The translations under genes were made by a program, and so were the position numbers. Positions 1-9,780 of a DNA stretch of 64,000 nucleotides are shown here, one piece after another. Where the stretch lies: assembly GCA_035582835.1 (NCBI GenBank), contig JAYKAV010000778.1, positions 3,759,860 through 3,823,859 on the forward strand, read 5' to 3'. The stretch comes from Phoebastria nigripes. Taxonomy: Eukaryota; Chordata; Aves; Procellariiformes; Diomedeidae. Below the pieces are notes generated by a model. The model was not told the DNA's origin. It made no database searches and worked only from the letters and a program-made list of their open reading frames with translations. Numbering within the stretch: the first letter of the stretch is position 1; each line of letters begins with the position of its first letter.

Positions 1-1098
1 ATGACTGTTGCTTTCTTCAGTTCTGTATGTTTGCAAGTCAGTCAATTAATTTTGTGCAATTTCTTATTTTGGCTGAGTTGATTTTCATCTCTGAGGTAGT
101 GTTTGCGATACCCGACTGATGCTTGTGCCATAGTGTGGTGGTAGATGAATAACCTCATTTCCCAATCATAGATGTATTGATGCTTTCTTTTTGTTTGCCC
201 TTTCTTGGATTGTTCTGTGTAATGGCTGTCAGATTAAGTTATTTTCTTTATTTTCTATAATGCTGTTAATCTTCCATTAGAAGGGAAGGATGTGACACAT
301 CCCATGAGTCTGATTCCACTATAATGCAGCTAAGCTAAAAGAAATGTTGGCTGTCCACTGATCTGACAGCTTTTAGAAGAGCAGGCTTATTGGCAAAGAT
401 CTTCCCAAATCTGATTTTAGTGATGGTTTTGTTCAGACTGATACAAAAAAAAAACATTTACTGATCTTTCAGAGCAAAAGAGAGAGTTGTTATGCAATAT
501 ATCTACACGTTTCCGTTCAAAAATGGATGAACCTCCGGAAATACCTCAGAATTAGCTGCCATATAATGCACTGAAAACACTTATGTGCTAAGCAAGAATG
601 CAGCGTCTGTGCTGGAAGAACAAAAATATCATCTTCTCGGTTGTAAGCTCCTGCAGTAGTTTCAGTTTCTGCTTCTGTACCTGAATACCTCATCAGATAG
701 ATGAGATTTTGCATGTGTATCATTGTATGCAAATTGTTTAATTTTCTAAATTGCAAAACACTGACATATAGTAGTCTGTAGATTCATTCTAATGAAGATG
801 GCACATGTCCTAGGCAGATTAATATTTCTGTTTACATATAGGGCAGAACTCGCATGTGGCCCCATTATAAAGCTTCACATTAGGAAAGAGATTTTTGCAT
901 GCTTAATCATCTTATTCTGGGCCAGTCTGTGTGGATTCACACAGGTGACCTTTTACTGCGTCTTCTGTGATTGCATGGCCAAAGGTTTGCCTAATAGAAG
1001 ACTTTACCTCTCCCTAGGAGCCTTACCTCTCTTATATCCCTAGCCTATCACAGCAACAGAATTACTACCTTATTTATTGTGAAAATCTTTGATTGGCA

Positions 1099-1143
1099 TA
1101 GCTCTTTGGACAAGCACCTGCATATCTTGCTCCAAAGAGCCTA
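1099..1143. repeat. Imperfect inverted repeat (hairpin)
   Basis: GCTCTTTGGA at 1101-1110 is the reverse complement of TCCAAAGAGC at 1131-1140. CAAG at 1111-1114 pairs with CTTG at 1126-1129 if C1130 is left as a bulge. This leaves an 11-base loop, and TA outside each arm can extend the stem past one more bulge. The result is a stem of about 14-16 pairs. Function is unknown. Its size is at the low end for a microRNA precursor, so I do not call it an RNA gene. Confidence 0.6.
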
Positions 1144-1810
1144 TTCGCCATATGAACCACTGCCTCCGAAGTGCATGGCAATTTTTAGGGAGACCACAAA
1201 TGCTATTTTAGAAATTTTACTAGGTTCAATCTAAGGATTTTGGGCAGGATGAGCTGGATAAGTTTTTGGGGGGTGCACTTCCCTCCTTGCAGTAATTTCA
1301 GGAACAGAACACTGAAATGAATTTATTGATGTAAGATTATACAGTGTTTTCAGCATGTAATTCTCTAGGTAAGTTGTAGGTCCATGGTCATTATGTCTTT
1401 GGCATGAGATGCTTGCATGTGTTTACATATGTATATGCAAGTTTTTTTATGATTTTTCATGTTCTCTTTCAGAACCGCTTTTGTCAAAGTTGGTAATGTC
1501 TTGGTATAAATGAGGAAAATATCTTCACCTGTTCTTCTCCTTCAAGGAAGATCAGCTGTGAGGGAAACACTGTGAAATGTGTTTACAGAAACCTATTAAG
1601 TAGAACTCTTAAATGCTAAGCAATGTCCGTGGATGTTTTTTTCCGTTCCTACGCAATTTCTCTCTTTGTTACACTCAAGATATCTCTGTGCCACTTGCTT
1701 TTTACCTGGTCTGTTTTTTCTTTACTCTTCTTCCAGTTCTACCCATCTTGCTTTTACCTGATTCCATTTTAACTTTTTACTTATGATTCCTCTGTCAGTT
1801 GCGAATTGTA

Positions 1811-1861
1811 AATATATCATATATGTAAGTATTAATATACATACATATATATATATATATA
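1811..1861. repeat. AT-rich stretch with (AT)n microsatellite
   Basis: A run of alternating A and T occupies about 1845-1861. It is preceded by imperfect ATATAT and ATACAT units from 1811. This is an ordinary simple repeat. Confidence 0.85.
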
Positions 1862-2566
1862 CTTAAGAAGATAGTCTTAACTGAGAGATGGATCTGCACC
1901 CAAATATTCAGTCTTTCTTTCCCTTTCATTCTGAAGCATTTTGGTGAAATTAGGATGAGAATTTAAGCATAGAACCATGAAATTAATAGTGACTTTTTCT
2001 TTGTGAGATACCAAAAGGACTTCAGGGAGACTTAAATACAGGCTTAACCCTGGCTTTCTGTGCAGGGGAAAAATTCCTGCTTATAATCCATAGTTTTAAA
2101 CATTACCTCTTAGACTTGGCAGAGGAAGGAAAGGGTTGTTGATATGTGATACTGTGTAAGGAATCTTACAGTAACAAGCTCATGTGATGTGAGCCATGCT
2201 GAGCATTCAGATTTCCTGTACGATATTCAAGGACATCAGGTGCTGGGTACCCCATAACTTTCTCTGGGTTTTAAATAACCCTCCAAGTCATCTAGTCTGC
2301 AAGTCGTCTGTATAAAGAAACTCACTTTTAATCCCAAGGAAGATCTGAACAAATGTTTCCGTTCTCTTTATTAATGGTATAATAACAAATGCTTGGTAAA
2401 GACAATTCTCCTCTTAATCTTCATGCTTGACATGCTTACTCTTAGGCAAAAATCACTGGATCGTGTCATAGCCTGATATTTGCCTTGGCAATCAATGCCA
2501 TCCTTATCTATTTACAGTGGCTGGGCTGGATTCTCCCCCAGACAGGCCTGTAAATGTCAGTGCACT

Positions 2567-2593
2567 GATATGCATCTATGCTAGATGCATATC
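2567..2593. repeat. Perfect 11-bp inverted repeat with 5-base loop
   Basis: GATATGCATCT at 2567-2577 and AGATGCATATC at 2583-2593 are exact reverse complements separated by ATGCT. Each arm contains the self-complementary hexamer ATGCAT. A hairpin or small cruciform is possible. No coding or transposon context explains it. Confidence 0.7.
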
Positions 2594-5399
2594 TAGCTAA
2601 AGCATCATCAGTTTAAGAGGCATTAGCTTTTGCCTACATGGGACCACTGGATTCACGAGTATACTTTGAAAGCCATTTGTGTGTGTGACAAAGTATTGTG
2701 AGGACTTGGAGAGCAGAAGTAGTCAAAGATTCACTATTTATTCTTTGTGTACTTGAGGGGGGAAAAAAAGCTTAATAACATATACATAATTTCTTTCCAG
2801 CAAAGAATGGTTTTCCGGGGAGCAGGAGGGACGTATAGATTATGCATCAAAATGAAAATACAAATGCCACAGACCATCACAGCTCCATCACAGTAATTTA
2901 AGTGATCTATAAGAAGTTATAGGAAGCTTTCAAAAAAAATATTATTTCCTAGTACGTTTTCCTTGGGAAGAATAGCATCTTTCTTGCCTGCCTTGACACA
3001 GTAAGTTGGCTGCTGTCTGTCTTTTGAGATACATCTTGAAAAGATAGTAGTAGTGAACTGGGGACCTCTGATGCAGCAGAGTGTTCCAAAAGCAATATAT
3101 TAGAAGAGGAGTGCACTGTCCTCTTATTGTATAACTTTACAAACTTTGGGTCGGATAAAATTGCTCTTGGACTTTATTTCAATGCGTGTACTTGGTCAAA
3201 CTCTGTTAAATCAGTGCTGTTCCACTGACAGATAAGCTAGGGATCTTCCTGCTTGTTGAATGTCTGTAAATGCTAAATGAAGCTCAGATGCATGCTAAGG
3301 CTTATCATGGGATGCGTATGAATCATCATTAAGTCATATCTTATCTGTTAATAAGTTAATGTATCTCAAAAAATGCTGTCTGTTGAACGCACATATATAA
3401 TAAAACTATTACAGAAAAAAAAATGTTGGGGGAGGGGGCACTTTAAATCNTATTGGGAAATGTGGTATCCTTAACAGCATTTTACATCAAATGGAGCTTC
3501 AGAGGTATAATTGATGACAAATGTGATAAGATCAGGACAAATCAACCCATTCTCTCTACCTGTCTTCTTTCATTCTTGTGAACCAAAGTTGTTACAGATC
3601 CACCTTAATCAGGTAGAGAAGTCAGGTAGAAGGCTGCTTTGCCTCGCCACAAGAGCATAAAAGAGCTGAGCGAATGTGGTTCCGTAAATAGAAGTAAAAC
3701 AATAGGTGAGCACAACCTTCAAATTATTGGGCTACAAGGAAGTCAACGAACAAAGATTTTTAGTTACTGGGATTATTGTAGAATTGNGTCTGTAAATTTT
3801 TTTTGCTCTTACTGACATAGGAGAAATCTGAAAATGGTGGTTTGTGAGAATCCTATAGAACTTCTGTAAGGCAAAGTGGTTTGATTAGTAAGAAATTAAT
3901 ATGAGTATAATATGAGTGAGAATCCCTAGCATTACATATTNCCAGTGTATAGCCATTGACGTTGTGCTTTGCTACAAATGTTTTTAAAAAGCATTGGACT
4001 TGGAAATTTAATTATGTATTGAGTTAGTACTCACATACTTANTACAGTCTGCCAAGCTTGGGGCTGCCTGAAGTTTCCACGACAGAAAAGTGATCCTAAC
4101 AATGAGTAAGTCAAGGTAATTAGAGTAACGTGATAAATCAGGCTAGCTGTAGCAGAGACTGTCTTCCCAGCATGCTGCCATTTGCTTAGTCATTGCAATC
4201 TTTTGTAAGAGAAGTATATGATCCGTATCNGGATTTTTCAAGTGAAACTGAAATCCTGTGTCATAAGTACCTTGTTCACAATGCTGAATTAGCCTTACTG
4301 GTTTTATGTTGGCTTTTTGGTTCACCTCTCTGCAAAACTGTAGTCTATGAAATCATTTTAGAAACTGTTCCAGCAATATATCCTTGAAAGTATTTCACAT
4401 AAAAATTGTACGTACCTACTCCCCCCCACCCCCCACAAAAAGTGTTACTGCAATGCAATCATAACTTAGGAAAGTCCTAANGTATTTCTGATAGAAGCTA
4501 CGTTATCATGCATAATCTGTATTGCTAACTCCGCGTACTTTTGTGTACGTTGCCTTCGTGTATGTAAGCGGTCAGTAAAATCAACAAATTCGTAGCTTAA
4601 GATCAAGAGGCTCCAGGTCAGAACTCAAGAGATACAGTTCCAGCTTCTTCCTTTGCCAAATTTTTGTGAGCTCATTCAGATTACTTGATCTTTTGCTGTC
4701 TCAACTTAGCGCCTTTGAAATTAACATAAAACCACTTATTTCTTCCCTAAACTCTATCCACCCATCTTTGAGGCATAAAAGATAACTTCTATTTTTAAAT
4801 GTTCTCCTTAGCAGGGTTGGGAAGCAGCGCCATCAACTTTGCAGTGTCATTCAGAAAAGCTATTGAGGAGAAAAAATGCAAAGGGTTCAGTTCGTAAGCA
4901 GAGAATGTATCGTCATCTGCGCATTGAATAGTGATTCTTGTCAGTGTGTGACATCAAGAAGAAANCCCTAGACAATCAAAGTCTATGTAAACTTTATTGA
5001 ATTGACCCTTTCAACATCTGCTTTCAACATTAGAAGACAGTTCTAGATGTGCAACTACTTCATATTCTGACTTTTAAATGGCATTATTTATTTAAAATAT
5101 AAGGTGACCAAAGCTAAAAATCCAGGGTTTAGAAGTTCTTTTACTGGGAAGAAAACTTATGTTACAGTGTTATATCTCAGACTTTCTCTGTTGAACTATA
5201 CAGTTAAGGAACAACTTGTTTTAACCATATTTAAAATCTGGGTTGGGAATGTGGTCAAAGATCTTCTTTTAAGCAAAGTCAGACAATGGTAACCTTCTGT
5301 GGTGTTAGAAAACCTTCTCTGTGCTGGAATGCTTTAAGAAAAGTTGACTTTGTTTTACACGTTTCCTGTACAGAGCCACTACTGACCTTGTAGCAGCTT

Positions 5400-5930
5400 T
5401 TTCCAACGTGTTAAGCACTGGTGAGGCCACTGCTGGGGTACTGTGTCTAGTTNTGGGCTCCTCAGAACCAGAGAGACACGGATGTACTGGAGAGAGTGCA
5501 GCAAAGGGCCGCAAAGATGAGTAAGGAACTGCACCGTCTCTCCGGTAAGGAAAGGCTGGGAGAGCTGTGGCTGTTCAGCCCGGAGAAGAGAAGGCTCAGG
5601 GGGGATCCTACCAATGTGTACAAATACCTGCCCGGGAGGGTGCAGAGAAGACAGAACCGGGCTCTTTTCTGTGGTGCCCAGTGCCAGGACCAGAGGCAAT
5701 GGCACAAATTGAAACACAGGAGGTTCCTTCTGAACAGCAGGAAACACTTTTTTTTTTTTACTGTGAGGGTGACCGAGCACTGGCACAGGTTGGCCAGAGA
5801 GGCTGTGAAGTCTACTATGTTAATGTCAGATCTGTGAGAGAGCCTGGGACAGCACCAAAGTACCCTCAAAAGGCATCAGAGCATAACTTCCAGAGGTCCC
5901 TTCCAACCTCAGCCGTTCTGTGATTCTGTT
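5400..5930 (+). mobile_element. CR1 LINE fragment, 5'-truncated, sense
   Basis: This is the 3' portion of a chicken-repeat-1 non-LTR retrotransposon, the dominant mobile element of bird genomes. Conserved blocks seen include CTGGAGAGAGTGCAGC, GAGAAGAGAAGGCTCAGG, GGTGACCGAGCACTGGCAC and AGAGGTCCCTTCCAACCTC. The copy ends in two octamers, GTTCTGTG and ATTCTGTT (5915-5930), typical of CR1 3' termini, which lack a poly-A tail. The stretch around 5815-5890, just before the terminal block, has diverged strongly. Severe 5' truncation is the usual result of incomplete target-primed reverse transcription. The 5' boundary is approximate. Confidence 0.95.
5439..5837 (+). pseudogene. Remnant of CR1 ORF2 C-terminal end
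   Basis: One continuous frame from 5439 reads as the C-terminal tail of CR1 ORF2, the endonuclease/reverse transcriptase protein, beyond the catalytic domains. Recognisable stretches are YKYL, EKRRLRGD and VRVTEHWHRL. An in-frame TAG lies at 5448-5450, where the family normally has a glutamine codon. After it the frame is open for over 110 codons. A run of twelve T at 5748-5759 adds about two phenylalanine codons without shifting the frame. The catalytic domains are absent, so the copy cannot encode an active enzyme. Confidence 0.85.
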
Positions 5931-7288
5931 AATGATTCATGAGCTGTGACATTGCAGGACCAAATTAGTTATGCTTTAATGCTTTAAGATCTGACTCTCT
6001 GACATAGCTATACTAAATCGATGCATTAGCGTAGGGAAGTGTGACTTAGCCATTATGCATAGTTAAAACAGTACAAGGACTAGAACTTCCAGTTAAATGA
6101 TCCCACCTTTCTGAATCTGTGTGCGAGTCAATAGTTTGTCCAGCTGTATAGTTTGGCCTCTTAATCTTTAAAGGGCAGAACCCTCAGTTTCTGAGCAGGT
6201 GATGTGACAGCGGGGGAAACCTGGGACCGTATTCAAGCAGCCTGACCGTAGGGGCACGCTCTGGCCACGTCCGTGTGAACCTCGGGACAAGGCCGGAGAG
6301 CGCATCGGCCCTGCGTAACACCCCGCTCCCTGTTGAAAGAAGATCAAGGCGCAGGAACAGGGAGGCAGTTCTAGAGGGTACGGCTGAACAATGAGGAGAG
6401 CAGAACTGCGAAGTTTGTCAAGAGCAGTGATGAAGCTGCTCCACAGTTTAGATGCATCCCGAGACAGATGGGATGTATGGAAAAGCTGGCTGTTCATTTT
6501 GTTGACTACGTAAGAGCTTTAAAGTGCTGTTTGAAAAATCTAGTTCTAATCCAGTTCAAAATCAAGATACCGCTTTGTTTCACCTTTTTTATATGTTTTG
6601 TATTTTAATCATTGTGAAGACTTTTTTCAAAGTTACTCTCTGTATTTACAGAGAAACACTTTTTTGTGACGCTTATCACGTGAACAAATGAAATTGTTCA
6701 TTTGATGAAGAGGGCTGATGTCAGGGCAATGCAAGTAACTCCCTAGTTGTTTTTGTCTGTGGAGCTCTGTAAGCTTTCTCTTTCATTAACTTACAGTGAG
6801 AATTCTGACTGTTCTTCCTGTTAATATAAATTGTATGCATTGTCTAGGCCTCTAAAGAATAATCATAAGAATCTAATAATCAATGTGCAATTGAAATCTA
6901 AACCTTGAATTCTAATCCTGCCCATTTCATACTATTTTATATTTTTCTACTTTAATGGGATTTTTTTTTTTAGATTAGCTTAAAAGCCTTTTGTTGTATC
7001 TCTTCATTGTCTCTGACTTCACTATGTCATTGAACATTGTGCACGCCGTATTAGATACCAGGAAGTGACACTTTTCAAGGTTTTACAAACAGCAGACTTA
7101 TTGTAATGTCACTCATTAACCAGTCATATGAGCTATTAAAAGCCCACTTTCCATTTACACAGTACTGCTCTTCCTAAACAGGACTTCGAGAACCCTTGAC
7201 TTCACCCTAGCTCTGTGGCTGTATAGAATAAGTATGTGGTGTTTATGCCTATTCAATGAAAGGTTCTTAAGTAAAGAATACAACTCTA
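5931..7288. other. Non-coding stretch with a CpG-dense pocket
   Basis: No gene is recognisable. About 6211-6410 is unusually CpG- and GC-rich for this window and is listed separately. At 6676-6683 there is the palindromic E-box TCACGTGA. It is directly followed by overlapping short palindromes built on CAAATGAA/TTCATTTG. The rest is ordinary AT-rich sequence. Confidence 0.55.
6200..6410. other. Isolated CpG-rich pocket
   Basis: By hand count there are about 13 CpG dinucleotides between 6211 and 6352, and about 15 in the 200 bases from 6211. Lines of sequence here reach about 60-68% GC, against roughly 40% or less around them. The pocket is not part of the CR1 copy that ends at 5930. The minus frame 6168-6497 is open for 109 codons, but its translation matches no family I know. 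Possible explanations are a small CpG island or promoter, an exon, an unrecognised GC-rich repeat, or a chance GC pocket. Confidence 0.4.
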
Positions 7289-7314
7289 AGTATATTTATG
7301 AACATAAATATACT
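7289..7314. repeat. 26-bp near-perfect palindrome
   Basis: AGTATATTTATG (7289-7300) and CATAAATATACT (7303-7314) are exact reverse complements separated only by AA. It lies 11 bases before the end of the antisense CR1 tail at 7326. AT-rich palindromes of this size can extrude as cruciforms and are prone to breakage. Confidence 0.75.
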
Positions 7315-7325
7315 CAGTGACACTT

Positions 7326-7370
7326 CATAGAATCATAGAANAGTTTGGGTTGGAAGGGAACTTCAAAGGT
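7326..7370 (-). mobile_element. CR1 LINE 3' tail, antisense, about 45 bp
   Basis: CATAGAAT followed by CATAGAAN is the reverse complement of the CR1 terminal octamer ATTCTATG. Next comes TTTGGGTTGGAAGGGAACTT, the reverse complement of the conserved CR1 3' block. Homology fades after AAAGGT at about 7370. This is an extremely 5'-truncated insertion, or the remnant of a larger one. Confidence 0.9.
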
Positions 7371-7596
7371 GGTGGGTTTTTCCTATCATTGAGGTCTTAA
7401 AGATGTGGCTATAAGATTGGTAAGTAGTAATGCTATGAAATAACAAAAATCCGTTGTAGAAATCTTTAATCCCTTGGCATTGTATTAGTTATATACTTGC
7501 TGCTCTGATTTGTGACAGCATCCAAATAGCATACGTAACAACATCACAGGTAACATACTGCGTTTTAATACAAGTCACAAGCATGCACNTCATAGG

Positions 7597-7716
7597 ATGC
7601 CCTCAACCTTTCCTTTAAAATCAGAGTCTATGGAAGATTTCTTACCTTTCAAGAGAATGCTCTCAAGCTTTCTTCTAAAGTCAGGGTGTAGTCAGATTTC
7701 TTATTTTTCAAATGCA
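7597..7716 (+). repeat. Imperfect tandem duplication, 60-bp period, two copies
   Basis: Unit one begins ATGCCCTCAACCTTTC at 7597 and unit two begins ATGCTCTCAAGCTTTC at 7657. Both then carry a TTTAAAATCAGAG-like or TCTAAAGTCAGGG-like block and an AGATTTCTTA block at the same spacing. Identity by eye is about 75-80%, so the duplication is old. No open frame or transposon explains it. Confidence 0.75.
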
Positions 7717-9060
7717 TCTTTTGCAGCTTTGGCTATATAGTTGTTGTTTCATTAAAAGGGTCATGCAGAGAATTGCAGTGGGTTGCTTTTGCCAATTTTT
7801 TTTTTTAAATATTTTTTTATATTGATTCTTCCAAATATGTTTTATCATGATTGCAATAGTACTAAATATGGAAACATTCTGTTAAATACATTAATCGGTA
7901 AAGGAAAGGTGAAATTTCATTTATATCCATAGGAAATAATAGGTATTACTGTTACGATTCGGAAAACCCCAAAACCCCAGAAAGCCCTACTTTGTAGATA
8001 GTGAAGACTATTGTTTAGTTTTCATTAGTGCAGTTGTTTGTATAAAGAGTATTGTGGCGCTACTGCCTTGGGTGCCTGGTTTCATGATTTCATGCTCGCA
8101 GTGCTTCTTATGTAGTAGACTACTTCTGTTACATACAACGAATTTGGGAAGTTAAAAGAACTGATTTTGCACGTTCGTGAAAGGAAGCACTTCACGCTTG
8201 CACAAACCCCAAACTGATGGTGCTTCTGTCTCTTCTCGGAAAGAAGAGAGGGTATATAGCAGTACCTCACTGCGATATTATGGGAGAAAAGGCTTTTGCT
8301 TTTTTTTTTTAATTAGAAAAGTATTAATGAGATCTCATTCAGCTGGTCTAATAAAATTGTTCCATGGAACAGCTGTGAACTAGCAGCCCTGAAGAAGACT
8401 TCCAAATGAATGTGAATACAGACAAGATATTTAGCAGCTTCCTCAAAATTTGTTCCGTTTGAAAGTGAGAGGACAAGCAATCAGAACAGTGAGATTAAAT
8501 ACTTTAAATTATTACAAATTCTTCTTGTTTCTCAGAGCTCACCAGGGAGACTCCAGTGTAAGCTAAAGTAAATGGCAGGGGTGGGAGTGGAGCAACTTAA
8601 GCCACCGGCTGCTTTGCTAGTGATGGCTTGTTAGCTACACTATGGGGAATTTTGTTTATGAAGATATTTTATGACAGCAAAACCTGGGTTCTGATGCTCT
8701 CAGTTTTGTTGTTGTTGTTTTGTGTCATTTTGTGTTGGTTTTTTTTTTTTAATTATTGCAACAAATTCCCCTTCTTGCATGATATTTAATAGCTGCCTAC
8801 CTGGTTTTACTCTAGTGGTGTTCAGCCTACACAAGAACACAAGTACGTTTGGTCTAGACGCAAATGAAGAGTTGATTTTAGCAGCAAAGGATCAGAGGGG
8901 AGAGGTGTTAAATAGTCTGTAAAACTTTGATTTCTTTAGGCCTATGCTGTGTGGTTTTACAGCCCTGTGTCTCTGGCCTTGCATTAACTGTTTTTCTGTT
9001 AACTCTAGAGTAGGGAGATGCAGCTAAGAATGTTGACACATTAATATTATATCTTATATA

Positions 9061-9095
9061 TCTGTCTATATAGAGACAGACAAAAGTCTGTCTCT
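9061..9095. repeat. Overlapping alternative hairpins
   Basis: AGAGACAGAC (9072-9081) pairs exactly with GTCTGTCTCT (9086-9095) across an AAAA loop. The left arm can instead pair with TCTGTCT at 9061-9067. The three segments therefore form two mutually exclusive stems. This may simply be a degenerate TCTG/CAGA simple repeat, but the arms are exact. Confidence 0.65.
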
Positions 9096-9756
9096 TGGAA
9101 TATCTGGACTTGGAGATTCATGGGTGAGCAAGTCCAAATGATCCTCTGTGCTCCAAAGTAACGAAAAGAACTCAAGGGGTTCCCGCTGCCCCATTCTTCT
9201 TTCCCTTCTCAAGGGCACTGAGTGAAGTTAGTTCTTCATATTCTGCTGAGAAACTTTCCAAAAGTCCATGGCAATGCAGCACCAGAGAACAGTGTATTCC
9301 ATCTCTAGCCACCTATTGAACATCCCTCCCATCGCTCACTTTAACAGTTAGTTACTCATTTTAACTTAGTGCTGTCACAAAGTTTCCTAAAAACAGATTC
9401 CAGTACTGTAACTTCAAATACTCTGGATGCACTAAAGGAATATATGCGTGGTAAAGATTATTTGTGAAACAGTGACTGTTAAAACTGTAAAATAATTTTC
9501 ATGTCGGACGAGTTTAAAACAAGCAAATAAAAACCCAAACATCTTCTCCTATTTCTCCCCAACAAATCAGGTTGTCATGTGAGGTCTTTATGACCAGGTC
9601 CCTTTGTAATTAAGGTATTGTATATGTTCAGGGCAAAGTTTGATAACTTGCATGTGTACCTCTTAAAAGAATAACAGGTTTGGAATAGTAAGTTTGAAGT
9701 AAAAATACCAGCCTGGGAATAGATCTAGATCTGGTGAGGAGTCCTCCAAATCATTT

Positions 9757-9780
9757 AAAAAAAAAAAAAAAAAAAAAAAA
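9757..9780 (+). repeat. Poly-A run, 24 bases
   Basis: A pure A homopolymer, followed by TCTTATTTAAAAAAATC. No polyadenylation signal or retrotransposed gene body is visible upstream, so I do not call it a processed pseudogene tail. Confidence 0.85.

Larger units (their letters stand above)
1..5399. other. Unique non-coding sequence, no gene seen
   Basis: This is AT-rich vertebrate sequence without a recognisable exon, transposon or RNA gene. The open frames here are all under 85 codons and resemble nothing I know. It holds an AT repeat near 1.84 kb, an imperfect hairpin at 1099-1143, a perfect hairpin at 2567-2593 and a short C-rich run near 4420-4433. Single N characters cluster between 3450 and 5453, while none occur in the first 3.4 kb. 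It could be intergenic or intronic. Short exons with ordinary splice sites would be invisible to me without an alignment. Confidence 0.6.

Noticed and set aside
5379..5869. Two 135-codon minus-strand frames
   Set aside because: They are antisense shadows of the sense CR1 copy.
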